A DNA stretch of 64,000 nucleotides from Stenocarpella maydis (lineage: Eukaryota; Ascomycota; Sordariomycetes; Diaporthales; Diaporthaceae): positions 92,506-156,505 of the forward strand of contig NQMI01000040.1 of assembly GCA_002270565.1 (NCBI GenBank). Direction: 5' to 3'. The first letter of the stretch is position 1. Every line of letters starts with the position of its first letter. Below are positions 44,555 to 57,503 of the stretch, piece by piece. The notes beneath the pieces were generated by a model that was not told the origin of the DNA, ran no database searches, and saw nothing but the letters and a program-made list of their open reading frames with translations. A program made the position numbers and the translations under genes.

Positions 44555-47500
44555 CTAGTATTTAGGGTATTAGTTAGAAAGGAGGACTGGTATTAGCATG
44601 TTTTTCTAAGTAAATAATTAGTAACTAGTTTTAATTATTCTTATTATAACTAGTTTCTTTTTAATTATTTGCCTCATTTTAGCTATAGTAAAGGCTGGGG
44701 TTTATTATATAGTTTTATTATAATATTAGTTTATTATAGTCCATTATACGTAGGGCCTTAGGCTGCATTCCTAATTCCTGGGGGCTATTTTGTAGTGGTT
44801 TGTGTATAGTACCTTTTGAGTTCATTATAATTAAATTTTTAGCTGGTTCTCATATATTCTCATTAGAATTATAGCCTTTCTATTTAATAAAGTACTCCAT
44901 TATTCCTTAGTACTATCTTAAGTCTATAATATTCTCTACTTTATATTCCTTATTATATTTATTAATAGTTTTAATCTATATTTCTAGTTGTATATTTTCT
45001 AGTGCTAGTTTAAGAAGTAAAATATAAAAGTTATTATATTGTTTTATTCCTTTAGATAGTAAAAGTTTATAGTTAGTATCTAATTGTTTTTATGAAATTT
45101 TAAAGGGGCTGATTTTCTTATAGTTAAGCTTATTACTAGGCTGCTTAGTTTTAATATTTTAGTAAAGAAGATAAACCTTATCTCTCTCGTTAAGAATTAA
45201 TCCCTTAATTCTTTTTTAATTTATATATTTTATTATTTATTTCTATATAAAAGAGAGTTCTACTTAAATATCCTTCTGGATTTATTTAATTCATATTGCT
45301 TTCTATTCTACTAATTCTACTAGAGCATTATCTAGTAGTAATTCATAATATACTTGGGGTTTGTATCTATAGAGTGCAAAAAAAGGTAACTATTTAGTTA
45401 TACTAGTAGTTGCGCTATTATAAGTAAACTGTACTAGTGGTAGCAGTTTAACCCAATTATCCTATAACTGGTTAATATAGTATTAGAGGTATTATTCCAT
45501 AATCTAGTTGATTTATTTTATTTATCTATCTGTTTATAGATATACTGTTATTAAGAGCTTATGCTTCACTCTAAGTTGCTTTATTAGTAACTTCCAGAAG
45601 TTTAATATAAAGAGCTTATTTCTATCTAAGATAATCTCATATAGCATCTTGTGGTTGCTCATAATGGTTTATAAGAATGTATATGCAAGTTCTTCTATAG
45701 TACTAGCTTTCTTATATAGTATGAAGTATGTATACTTGCTTAATTTATAAACTACTGCTAGGATATTGTCATATAGTACTCCAGTTAAGGGTTCTCGTAA
45801 GAGAGGTAGCTTAACGATAAAATCTAGGCTAATGGATAACCATACAGCTATAGGTACTAGTAGGGGTTTCAATAATCCATATAGTTTATATCTAGAAGCC
45901 TTATTTCTGTTGCATGAGTTGCATTTACTAATAATATCTTAAACCTTTTTCTTAAGGTTAGGGATTTAGTGATTCTGCTAAATCCTTTTAATTATTGCTA
46001 TAACACCTTAGTAATTATATTCTGGTACTTTATATATTTCTATAATTAACTTATTTTATTCTTTTAGATTAGTAGGGGTTTTTCTGGTTTGAAAGTTAAC
46101 TCTAATGGTAGCATTAAGTTCTTAGTTAAGGATAAGGCTTCTGTCTTCTTAAGCCTTAAATACTATCCATTCTATGGGTGAGTCCTTATCCTAATGGTTA
46201 GGTCTTTAATTAAGCACATTTGGTCTTGCGTTTTTAACTCCATTCACATGGATGATCTCAATATTAAATTATAATAAGAACTCTATATATCTAACTTATT
46301 ATTTATTAAGAGTCTTAGTTATTATAAAGGTTATAAGATTCTTATAATTTATATAGAGTTTAATTTGCTTTTTAGTTCCTATAAAGTAGTATTACTATTT
46401 CTAGAATGCATATACTATACCTATAAATTCTTTATCTGGTATAATATAGCGGGTCTCTAGTTTATTAAACTTCTTACTAAAGTTTATAATAATATATGTC
46501 CTTCCTTAGTTATCTTTTTAAGTGAGTTCTCTACCTATAGCATTATTTAAAGCGTCTATATGGATCTTGAATTCCTTCTCTAGGTTTACTTCCTTAAGTA
46601 TAAGGTTTTTTATAACTTTATCTTTAAGTATTTAGAAAGCTTATTATTTGGTATCTGCCCATTTAAAGGCATAATCCTTCTTAGTAAGGTCTATTAATAG
46701 TTTCATAATATTGCTATATTATATAATGAATTATTAATAGAAGTTAGCATATCTAAGGAATGCTTTAATATCCTTAACATTTATAGGGGTTGGCCATTCC
46801 TTAATTGCTTTAACTTTTCCTTCTTATATCTTGATTTTTCCTAGTTTAATTATATACTTGAAGTAGTTAACTTTTTATATGTGCTAGCTGTACTTTTCTG
46901 GTTCCACTAGAAGATTGGTGTCCTAAAGTTTTTAGAGAACCTTTTTAATATATTCCTTATGATTATTGAGGTTTTTTGAGAAGATAAGAATGTTATTTAA
47001 GTAGGTAATAATAAAGATGTTAAGGTATTTACTTAGGACTTAGTTAATTATTTCCTGAAATAATATAGGTATATTAATTAATCTGAAAGGCATAACTATT
47101 ATTTTATAATATTTATAGTATATTCTAAATGCTATTTTCCATTCTTCTTTTCTTTTATTTGGATAAGGTTATATTTATGCTTTAAGTTAAGTACTATAAA
47201 CTATTTTGCTCCTTTAAGTTAGTCCTATAGTTTCTTGATAAGCGGGAGAGGGTATTAGTTTTTAATCGTGATGTTGTTTAATTATTAGTAGTTTATATAA
47301 AGTTGTAGCTTGCTATTCTTCTTTAGTATAAAGAGGATTGGGTATCTAGCTGGTGATTGTAATAGCCTAATGAATCCCTTCTAGAGGTTTTTATTGAGGT
47401 ATTCCCTGAGTGCTTTAAGTTGTTCTTCATTAAGTCTATAGATAGGCTTAAACTAGGGTGTTGTTCTGGGTTTTAATGGTATTTTATAGTCTTATTATAT

Positions 47501-50300
47501 ATGTTATAGTAATATAGTGTTAAGTTATTTGTAGAATACTTTCTTGAATTTGTGATAGTCTTCTGGTATTTGTGTTAGTTTATTAGTCTTATCTTCTTCT
47601 CTCTCTTCTTTTAGGTAAAGGAGGTATTATTATATTTCCTGTGTTGTGTGTTGACTGGTTGTGTTGGAGTGGTGATCTTCTGATTGGCTTTAATCCTCCT
47701 GTGAGGAGTCTGAGTGGCTTAATCCTTCTCTGTTTTCCTGGAGCTAGGCCTTCTGCCTGTCCTTAGAGGTATTTATGGGTCTATTTGAGTGCATTGCCTG
47801 TTTGCTGTCCTTAGTGATGTGGCTTCTTCCCTTGCTGTTGATTGTAACCTTCTTCTGGGGAATAGCATTATCCTAAAAGATCTAGCTAGTAGTTTAATTG
47901 ATTTGGGGATTATTCTTTCTTAACTAAGATATTCCTAAGATTAACTAATAATTTGCTATCTTAGTGATATTAAATGATAGTAATTCCATATGGTTGTAAA
48001 TCCGAACTAAGAGGGGATTAGTCTCTATATTGATAACTCTATTGCTATAAGATACTTTAGTTCTATCTACTATATTAAGTCTATAGGGTTCCCTTTTCTT
48101 ATATTATAGTAGGTAATATTTATTTACTACCTTTAGGGAAATGAAATTCCCTTGTGCTTTATTATTGATGAGTGCTGAGCATTATATATATTCTAGCTCT
48201 ATTTATATTATTAGGTGGCTATAGTTGCTTGTTATTGTGTATAAGTATCTTGTGATGTAGTTGGTTGCTGCCTAAGGCTTTATAGATAGCCCTTCTAGTT
48301 TTTTAACTATTTATTTGCGGCTTGGACCTTCTTAATGCTCTTAAGATTTTGCTTTATGATATTTTGTGATTCTTACAGGTTATTAACTAGCTGTTGCATG
48401 CTGTAATCTTGTTCCTTTGTTGTTATAGTTTTGAGCAGTAGCTCCTATTATCTTAGTAGATGTTAGTCTTAAGCTTTATTAAGTATATATACCTTATAAA
48501 TTGGTTTATTGTAATTTGCCTATCCGTTAGGGTTCCGGAGGCATTCCAAAGGTATACGGGAGTCTAGCCTTATTAGGGTGCATCCTATCTTATTATGTTT
48601 TTAGTATAGGTGCTAGTTCTTGAAATCATTATGCTCATATGTATATTTAACATTCTTACCTAGATATTATTGGGGAAACTAGCTGTACTTGGTTTTCTCC
48701 CTTATGTATTCCTTATATTTATTATAAATATAGGATACCTAAGAGATATCTTTATATTTATTATATAATAGATATATGCATCCTATATCTCCTAGTCTCC
48801 CATATTCCTGGGTAGGTTGTTATATAGTTTCTTTAAAAAGCCTCCCTGTAATCATAACCGCTATAATATTAGTTCTTAGGGCTAGAAGGGGCGCTTATTT
48901 TAGGTAGTCTTGTAGTTCCTTCTACTGGGTTTGTGGTATAAGTAGGGCCTAAGGGATAGGCTTTCCTTCCATCCTGGGGTTAATCTATAGAAGTTTCTCT
49001 CTATTTCCTACTGCTAGGGTTCTTCCCTGCTTCCCTAAAGCGTTCTTAGGAAACCATCTGGTGGCTTCCTTATTGCTATAGTAAGTGGCATAGCTATTAT
49101 TAGAGCAAGTTATCTAACTGAGTGATGCATATGCCTTTCTGGGGTTCTAGGGATTCTTTATTAGTGGGATAGGCTGCTATTATGCCTTATCTTTCTGATG
49201 TTTTTTGTATTAGGATTTAGTATATTGGGAGAAATATAAACTATTATAAAGGTCTTCCTTATTAGGGTTATAGAAGTTGCATTCTTTATTTAGGTCTTGG
49301 TTTAGATATACCTAATATTAGTTATATACTATTGTTCTATAGATATAGTATTTATTTGCAAGTTCCCATTGCAGTTTGGACCTGGGTGGTCCTTGCGCAT
49401 TGTGAGTGGCTATACTGGCTTAGCGGGTAGCTTTGTTAGCCTGTTGGGTTCCTTTGGGTACTAACTTCTAGTCCCTATTTTTCTTTAGAGCCCGGCATTC
49501 TAAGGTAAAGTATCCCATCTTATTATAATTATAATATTTAATATTTTTCTTATCCTTATGTTAAGCAACATCTAGTTCTATAGGTCCTATGTGCTATCCC
49601 TACTAAGTGCTTGGCTTCTAATACTTTTTTCCTATATTAGATTTATACTTATAGAATATAGTTTGTTTAGAAGTTCATTCTTTCTTTTCGAAGCATTATT
49701 TATAGAGTCTATTATTAATCTAAATGGCTATTTTTATATAGCATAGAAAATCATTAGGTTGGTCTATAACTTTGCTGAGTTCGTTCTTTACTTTATCCTT
49801 TAATCTACAGTAGAATATGAATTTCTTTATATTATTAGTATAGTTGATTTTAGTATAGATTTGCTGGAATTCTGCTGTATAGTTGATTGCTAAACCGTGC
49901 TATTTGTAATTTACTAGGTCCCTTTCTGCCTACTATTCTTCATTTGGGTTCTGAAATAGGGACCTGAGGACGTTCTCATAACCTTTATAGCTGCTGAAAA
50001 TCTGCTACATTTTGAGCTTGCAGGCTTTAAATGACTCCGTATTAATAAAGTTAGTTAGATAGGGTTTAAGCTAAGCTAAAGCTTGTCCTTTAAGGAAAGA
50101 GGATGCGTGTATAACCCTTTTTCCGCTAGGCTATGCATTTAGCCTATGGAAGTACTGGTAGGCCCTAACCTGCATTAGGTGTGCTTGAAGTTATCTAGTA
50201 GTTCTGTTATAAGGGGCCAGCGTATTAAGCTTAATATATTTCTTCATTTGGATTAAGGTGTTAATAATGTTAGCTCTAGCTTGGAGAGTGGTAATCTCTT
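44555..50300 (-). pseudogene. B2 gag-pol, right copy, degenerate
   Basis: Minus-strand order from the right: gag (50300-49300, knuckle near 49500 with mutated Cys/His), reverse transcriptase (about 47350-46980, including LNNILIFS where YLDDILIFS is expected), RNase H, integrase (about 45900-44950, containing SISLDFIVKLPL, Asp retained) and chromodomain EYFIK*KGYNSNEN near 44850-44900. Both Asp of the YLDD box are Asn, so the RT is inactive. Nearly all changes are C-to-T or G-to-A. Confidence 0.75.
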
Positions 50301-50543
50301 ATTAAAGCTGTTTAACTTCTGCATTATGCTAAGCTTAACCTTTTATAAGGAGGCGCAACTGCCTAATCTTATTAACTAGTTCCTAGATATAGGGGTCTAT
50401 AGCCTTATTATTAGCAAGTTCGTCTAGTTTGTAGAGAAGGTTGCAAGTACAGGTGGTTATTCTAGAGTCCGATATTGTAAAGTGTTTTATATATAATATT
50501 GCTTAAAGTCTATATAGCGATATATGAATAAGAGTTATTAAAA

Positions 50544-51011
50544 TATAATAATTAAAGGGGTTTCTAAGTATATAATTCTAAAAGATTAAGGGTTTATATT
50601 TGGAATATATTATTAGGTAGTTGTTGAGTAATATTATTGACTGATAATGATTACTAGCTATAAGGCTATCTAATGTTGGGATTGAATACTTAGATTGATA
50701 ACTGAAGAGTCTATCCTATGAAAGCTATTTACTATGGTGATGATTATGTGGTTATATACTCCGACTCTTTAGTGGCTTGCTGGCTTGTAAGGCGAGCCTG
50801 CAAGTTGTAATATGAGGCTTGAAGGATGCTTCTTTGAGCTAGCTTGTATGGCTTGCAACCAAGCGTTGTAAGCCAGACCCTAACCCTAAATCTGGGTATA
50901 CCATGCTGACTCTGCTATTAAGGTCCTATGGGGTTGCGTCGCGGCGTATGTCTTTGATGTCTTTGGGCCTGCAAACCGGGGTCCGGGGTGCCAGCGTGTT
51001 GGTTTATAACA
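50544..51011 (-). repeat. B2 LTR, 5' LTR relative to pol
   Basis: 468 bases. The start TG is mutated to TA and the end is TTTATAACA, followed by the target duplication AATCT. It contains CCCTAACCCTAA at about 50877-50888. Confidence 0.88.
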
Positions 51012-51414
51012 AATCTATATAAAGTTTAATCTGCTTTTTAGCTCCTATAAGGTAGTATTACTATTCCTAGAATGTATATACTATAGCTATGAATTCCTTA
51101 TCTAGTATAGTATAGTAGGTTTCTAGTTTATTAAACTTCTTGCTAAAGTTTGTAATAATGTGTATCTTTCTTTAGTTGTCTTTTTAAGTAAGTTCTCTGC
51201 CTGCAGCATTATCTCAGGCGTTTATATGGATTTTGAATTCCTTCTCTAGGTCTGCTTCCTTAAGTATAAGGTCTCCCGTAACCTTATCCTTAAGTATCTG
51301 GAAAGCTTATTATTTAGTATCTATCTATCTAAAGGTATAATCCTTTTTAATAAGGTTTATTAATAATTTTATGATATTACTATATTATGTGATGAATTAT
51401 TAATAGAAGTTAGT

Positions 51415-52009
51415 TCTGATGAATTTGTGCTATAAAATAGCATTCAGTTCAGCGTGTGTTTCGGCAGGGTCGCAGTGTAGTGCTCTGAGGCGAATTCGGA
51501 CAATTGACAATGGTCTGGACAACTTTGTATTGAATTAAGTTGGGCTTCTGTAAGCCCTCCTTATATACCCTCCGACCCTGTCTCACCCCTGGGCACGCTG
51601 CGGTAGGCTCTGGTGCAAATTTGCAAATGCCGGAGAATTCGCCCTTCCAACACACCATCTTTGGTTCCAAGCCACCAGCCAACCATAGCCCTGGTAATGC
51701 CCAAATTAAGTACATACAAACTTCAGAAATCAAGCTATCTAATGCACTAAGTTATATACTTTTTGGGTAAGAAATAAGGGTAATGCAGAGGTCTGAATTA
51801 AGGTGCAAATGCAGGCCAAAATAATCGACTCACGGCCACCAAACTCATCTTGCGTCGCGCACGCACTAGGCGTACTCAGCGAAAATCGCCTGACTCGCAA
51901 GAAGTCTAGGGTAACTCCTTACTAGAAGTCTAGGGTAACTCCTTACAAGAAGTCTAGGGTAACTCCTTGCAGGAAGTGCCAACGCCCTGCTGAGCGGTTC
52001 CGTTTAACA
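51415..52009 (-). repeat. Family-A solo LTR, TSD TTAGT
   Basis: 595 bases, TCTGATGAAT...CCGTTTAACA, with TTAGT at 51410-51414 and 52010-52014. It interrupts B1 sequence that is continuous in B2 near 46740. Read on the minus strand it has a TATATAAGGAGG promoter box and a GGGCTT...AAGCCC hairpin, and it starts with TGTTAAACGG. Confidence 0.9.
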
Positions 52010-54107
52010 TTAGTATATTTAAGGAATGCTCTAATGTCCTTAATATTTATAGGGGTTGGCTATTTTTTAATTGCTTTAACTTTTCCTTTTTACATCTTGA
52101 TTTTCCCTGGTTTAATTGTATACCTAAGGTAGTTAACTTTTTATATATGCTAGTTGTATTTTTCTAGTTTTATTAGAAGATTAGCATCCTGAAGTTTTTA
52201 GAGAACCTTTTTAATATATCTCTTATAATTATTAAGGTTTTCTAACAAGATAGGAATATTGTTTAAGTAAGTAATAATAAAGATATCTAGGTATTTACAT
52301 AGGACTTAGTTAATTATTTTCTAGAATGATATAGGGGTATTAGTTAATCCAAAAGGCATAACTATTATCTTATAATACTTATAGTATATTCTGAATGCTA
52401 TCTTCCATTCTTCTCCTTCTTTTATTTAGATAAGGTTATATCTATACTTTAAGTTAAGTACTATAAATTATTTTGCTCCTCTAAGTTAATCCTATAGTTC
52501 CTTAATAAGCGGGAGAGGGTATTAGTTCTTAATCATAATATTATTTAATTATTAGTAGTTAATATAAAGTTATAGCTTACCATTCTTCTTTAATATAAAG
52601 AGGATTAGGTATCCTACTAGTAATTATAATAGCCTAATAAATCCCTTTTAGAGGTTTTTATTAAGGTATTTTCTAAGTGCTTTAAGTTATTCTTTATTAA
52701 GTCTATAGATAAGCTTAAATTAGGGTATTATTTTAGGTTCTAATAGTATTTTATAGTTTTATTATATATATTATAGTAATATAATATCAAGTTATTCCTA
52801 GAATACTTTTTTAAATTCATAATAGTGTTCTGGTATTTATGCTAGTTTATTAGTCTTATCTCCTTCTTTTTCTTCCTTTAGGTAAAGGAGGTATTATTGT
52901 ATTTCCTGTATTATATGCTGACTGGTTATATTAGAGTGGTGATCTCCTGATTAGCTTTAGTCCTTCTATAAGGTGCTTGAGTAGCCTAATCCTTCTCTAC
53001 CTTCCTAGAGTTAGGCCTTTCATCCGCTCCTAGAGGTATCCATAGGTCCATTTAAGTGTATTACTTATTTGCTATCCTTAGTAATATAACTCCTTTCCTT
53101 GCTGTTAATTGCAACCTTCTTCTAGGGAATAGCATTATTCTAAAAGATCTAGCTAGTAGTCCAATTAATTTAGGGGTTATTCTTTCTTAACTAAGGTATT
53201 TCTAAGATTAACTAATAATTTACTATCTCAGTAATATTAAATGATAGTAATTCCATATAGTTATAAATCTAAACTAGGAGAGGATTAGTCTCTATATTAA
53301 TAATTCTATTACCATAAGATACTTTAGTTCCATTTATTATATTAAGCCTATAGGGTTCCCTTTTCTTATGCTATAATAGGTAATATCTGTTTACTACCTT
53401 TAGGAATATAAAATTCCCTTATGCTCTACTATTAATAAGTACTAAGTATGCGTGGACTTCTAGCTTAACCTGAACCATTAGGTAGCTATAGTTGCTTATT
53501 ATTGTGCATAAGTACCTTATAATGTAGTTGGTTGCTACCTGAGGTTTTATAAATAGCCCTCCTAGTTTTTTAACTGCTTATCTGCTGCTAGAACCTTCTT
53601 AATGCTTTTAAGGTTTTGCTTAATAATATCTTGTGATTCTTATAGGTTATTAATTAGCTATTGTATGCTGTAATCCTATTCCTTTATTGTTGGAGTTTTA
53701 AGCAGCAGCCCCTGCTATCTTAGTAGATGCTAATCTTAAGCCTGATTGAGTATGTATACCTTGCAAATTAGTTCATTATAATTTGCCCATCCGCCAGGGT
53801 TTTATAGGCATTCTAAGGGTATACAGGAGTTTAGCTTCATTAGGGTGCATTCCGTTTTATTATATTTTTAGTATAGGTGCTAGTTCTTAAAATCATTACG
53901 CTTATATATATATTTAATATCCTTACTTAGATATTATTAGGGAAATTAATTATATTTAGTTTTCTTCCTTATATATTCCTTATATCTATTATAAATATAT
54001 AATACCTAGGAGATATTCTGATGCTTATTATGCGTTGGGCATATGTATCCTATATCTCCTAGCCTTCTGTATTCCTAAGTAGGTTGTCCTATGGTTTCTT
54101 TAAAAGG

Positions 54108-54701
54108 TCTGATGAATATGTGCTATAAAATAGCATTCAGTTCAGCGTGTGTTTCGGCAGGGTCGCAGTGTGGTGCCCTGAGGCGAATTCGGACAATTGA
54201 CAGTGGTCTGGACAACTTTGTATTGAATTAAGTTGGGCTTCTGTAAGCCCTCCTTATATACCCTCCGACGTCGTCTCACCCCTGGGCACGCTGCGGTCGG
54301 CTCTGGTGCAAATTTGCAAATGCCGGAAAATTCGCCCTTCCAACACACCATCTTTGGTTCTAAGCAACCAGCCAACCATAGCCCTAGCAATACCCAAATT
54401 AAGTACATATAAACTTCAGAAATCAAGCTATCCAATGCACTAGGTCATATACTTTTTGGGTAAGAAATAAGGGTAATGCAGAGGTCTGAATTAAGGTGCA
54501 AATGCAGGCCAAAATAATCGACTCACGGCCACCAAACTCATCTTGCGTCACGCACGCACTGGGCGTACTTAGCGAAAATCGCCTGACTCGCAAGTCTAGG
54601 GTAACTCCTTGCTAGGAAGTCTAGGGTAACTCCTTACAACAAAGTCTAGGGTAACTCCTTGCACGGAGTACCAACGCCCTGCTGAGCGGTTCCGTTTAAC
54701 A
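54108..54701 (-). repeat. Family-A solo LTR, TSD AAAGG
   Basis: 594 bases flanked by AAAGG (54103-54107 and 54702-54706). The empty site is visible in B2 near 48830. It carries three direct copies of AAGTCTAGGGTAACTCCTT at about 54594-54660, on the U3 side of the LTR. Confidence 0.9.
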
Positions 54702-56391
54702 AAAGGTCTCCCTGCAATTATAACCGCTATAATGTTAGTTCTTGGGGCTAAAAGGGGCGCTTATCCTAGGTAGTCTTGTGGTTTCTTCTACTAAGTTTGT
54801 AGTATAAGTATAGCCTAAGGGATAGGTTTTCCTTTTATCCTGGGGTTAATCTGCAGGAGTTCCTCCCTATTTTCTACTACTAGGGTTCTTCCCTGCTTTC
54901 CTAAAGTATTCTTAGGAAACTATCTGGTAGCTTCCTTATTACTATAGTAAGTAGTATAGCTGTTATTAAAGTAAGCTATCTAACTAAGTAATATATATAT
55001 TATTCTGGGCTTCTAAGGATTCTTAATTAGTAGGATAGGCTGCTATTATACCTTGTCTTTCTGATATTTCTCATACTAGAACTTAGTACATTATAAGAAA
55101 TATAAACTATTATAAAGGTCTTCTTTATTAAGGTTATAGAAGTTACATTCTTTATTTAGGTCTTAATCTAAGTATACCTAATATTAATTATATATATTTA
55201 TTCTATAGATATAATACTTATTTATAAGCTCTCATTATAGTTTAAACCTAAGTGTTCCTTATATGCTATAGGTAGCTATATTAGCTTAATGGGTAGCTTT
55301 ATTAGCTTATTAGGTTCCTTTAGGTACTAACTTCCAGTCCCTATTTTTCTTTAGAGCCCTGCATTCTAAAGCAAAGTATTCCATCTTACTATAGTTATAG
55401 CACTTAATGTTTTTCTTATCCTTACATTAAGCAATATCCAGCTCCATAAGGCCTGCGTGCTGTTCCCACTAGGTACTTAGCTTCTAATACTTCTTTCCTA
55501 TATTTAGTTTATACTTATAAAATGGGGGTTGCTCTAAAGTTTATCCTTTCTTTTCTAAATATTATTTATAAAGTCTATTATCAATCTAGATAGCTATTTC
55601 CATATAGTATAAAAAATCATTAGGTTAGTTTATAATTTTGCTAAGTTTATCCTTTAGTTTATTCTTTAATCTATAGTAGAATATGAATTTCTTTATATTA
55701 TTGGTATAGTTGATTTTAGTATAGATTTATTGGAATTCTACTATATAGTTGATTGCTAAATCATGCTGCTTGCAATTCGCTAGGTCCCTTTCTACCTATC
55801 ATTCCTCATTTAGGTCCTAAAACAGGGACCTAAGGGCATCCTTATAGCCTTTATAGCTGCTAAAAATCTATTATATTTCAAGCTTATAGGCTTCAAATGA
55901 TTCTGCATTAATAAAGTCAGTTAGGTAGGGTTTAAACTAAGCTAAGGCTTATCCTTTAAGGAAAGAGAATGCATATATAACCCTTTTTCCACTAGGCTAC
56001 ACATCTAGCCCATAGAAGCACTAATAGGCCCTAACCTGCATTAAGTATACCTAAAGTTATCCAGTAATTCCATTATAGGGGGCTGAAGTATTAAGCTTAA
56101 TATATTCCTTTATTTAGATTAGGATGTTAATAATATTGGCTCCTACTTAAAGGATAGTAATTTCTTATTAAAGCTATTTGATTTCTGCATTATGTTAAGC
56201 TTATCCCTCCATAAAGAGGCGTAACTATCCAACCTTGTTAACCAGTTCCTGGACACAGGGGTTTATAGTCTCATTATTAGTAAGTTTATCTAGCTTATAG
56301 AGAAGGTTACAGGTAGGGGTAGTTATTCTAGAGTCCGATATTATAAAGGGTTCTGTATATAATATTACTTAAAGTCCGCATAGCAATATAT

Positions 56392-56983
56392 TCTGATGAA
56401 TATGTGCTATAATAGCATTCAGTTCAGCGTGTGTTTCGGCAGGGTCGCAGTGTAGTGCCCTGAGGCGAATTCGGACAATTGACAATGGTTTGGACAACTT
56501 TGTATTGAATTAAGTTGGGCTTCTGTAAGCCCTCCTTATATACCCTCCGACGTCGTCTCACCCCTGGGCACGCTGCGGTCGGCTCTGGTGCAAATTTGCA
56601 AATGCCGGAAAATTCGCCCTTCCAACACACCATCTTTGGTTCCAAGCAGCCAGCCAACCATAGCCCTAGCAATGCCCAAATTAAGTACATACAAACTTCA
56701 GAAATCAGGCTATCCAATGCACTAAGTCATATACTTTTTGGGTAAGAAATAAGGGTAATGCAGAGGTCTGAATTAAGGTGCAAATGCAGGCCAAAATAAT
56801 CGACTCACGGCCACCAAACTCATCTTGCGTCACGCACGCACTGGGCGTACTTAGCGAAAATCGCCTGACTCGCAAGTCTAGGGTAACTCCTTGCTAGGAA
56901 GTCTAGGGTAACTCCTTACAACGAAGTCTAGGGTAACTCCTTGCACGGAGTACCAACGCCCTGCTGAGCGGTTCCGTTTAACA
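56392..56983 (-). repeat. Family-A solo LTR, TSD TATAT
   Basis: 592 bases flanked by TATAT (56387-56391 and 56984-56988). The empty site is in B2 near 50523. It is nearly identical to the other copies, although the surrounding B1 sequence is heavily mutated. Confidence 0.9.
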
Positions 56984-57006
56984 TATATAAATAAGAGTTA
57001 TCAAAA

Positions 57007-57450
57007 TATAATAATTAAAGGGTTCCTAAATACATTAAACCTAAAAGATTAAGGGTTTATATTTAAAATATATTATTAAGCGGTTATTAAGCAATATTAT
57101 TAACTAATAATAATTACTAGCTATAAGGCTATCTAATGCTGGGATTAAATACTTACATTAATGACTAAAGAGTCTATTCTATAAAAACTATCTACTATAG
57201 TAATAACTATGTTTATATATATATTCCGACTCTTTAGTGGCTCAATGGAATCAATGGTGATGCTGTCGACTGGGTGCTACTTGATGGAATCAATATAGAT
57301 CTCATTGATCCTGGTGGGTCCCTAACCCTAACCCTGATAAGGTGGCATCACTGATTGGATCAGGTGGGGCGCTCTTTTCGGGGGTTACTTCCCGACCTGC
57401 GGGGTTGTCTTCTGCGGTAGTCAGCCGCCAATGTGTGTTGGCCCATAACA
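57007..57450 (-). repeat. B1 LTR, 5' LTR relative to pol
   Basis: 444 bases, matching 37990-38433. The ancestral TG at its start is mutated to TA; it ends CCCATAACA. It includes two CCCTAA units near 57321-57334. Confidence 0.85.
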
Positions 57451-57460
57451 GGTGTGACCC

Positions 57461-57503
57461 TAGGGTGACAAGGGGTTTTTGGAAAGTCAGCCCTGCGGCA
57501 CAC
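57461..57503 (-). repeat. Right terminal inverted repeat of outer element
   Basis: This is the mirror of 37744-37788, followed by TA at 57504-57505. Confidence 0.8.

Larger units (their letters stand above)
41169..51011 (-). mobile_element. Chromovirus B2, nested in B1
   Basis: Two LTRs of exactly 468 bases bracket the element, and AATCT occurs directly outside both (41164-41168 and 51012-51016). The uninterrupted B1-type sequence can be seen inside B2 near 46345, which confirms the insertion. gag, RT and integrase with chromodomain are on the minus strand. The interior contains an assembly gap inside family-A LTR sequence (43714-44554), and the B sequence on the two sides of the gap overlaps by about 1.4 kb. 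B2 is less mutated than B1 (fewer stops in the antisense ORF), so it inserted later. Confidence 0.85.
51017..56391 (-). pseudogene. B1 gag, RT and RNase H, degenerate and split by family-A LTRs
   Basis: The minus strand shows the zinc knuckle KCYNYSKMEYFALEC (second Cys and the His both changed to Tyr) at about 55360-55405. The RT block reads LKKNGKL, then NNIMIKN and YPLPLIKEL, at about 52490-52610, and the mutated catalytic box YLNNIPIL near 52260. Two family-A solo LTRs lie within it. Numerous stops make it non-functional. Confidence 0.75.
37990..57450 (-). mobile_element. Chromovirus B1 (Ty3/gypsy), degenerate, interrupted by B2 and three family-A LTRs
   Basis: Two 444-base LTRs (37990-38433 and 57007-57450) bracket an internal region of about 6.9 kb once the insertions are removed. 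On the minus strand the order is gag with a zinc knuckle (near 55360-55405), reverse transcriptase (about 52240-52620, including a mutated YLDD box), RNase H region, integrase (about 40000-41160) and chromodomain (about 39665-39720), followed by an antisense frame on the plus strand and the 3' LTR. All frames carry many stops. The flanking 5-mers differ (ATTAT left, GGTGT right), so the original target duplication is lost or was altered by rearrangement. Confidence 0.8.

Noticed and set aside
54142..54435. Real gene of 97 codons repeated in the island
   Set aside because: It is an open frame inside the family-A LTR crossing its promoter box; it is kept because the copies are recent, and no domain is visible.
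54594..54660. CRISPR-like array from three direct repeats
   Set aside because: The repeats are inside an LTR of a eukaryotic retroelement, have only 5-7 base spacers and recur in every copy.
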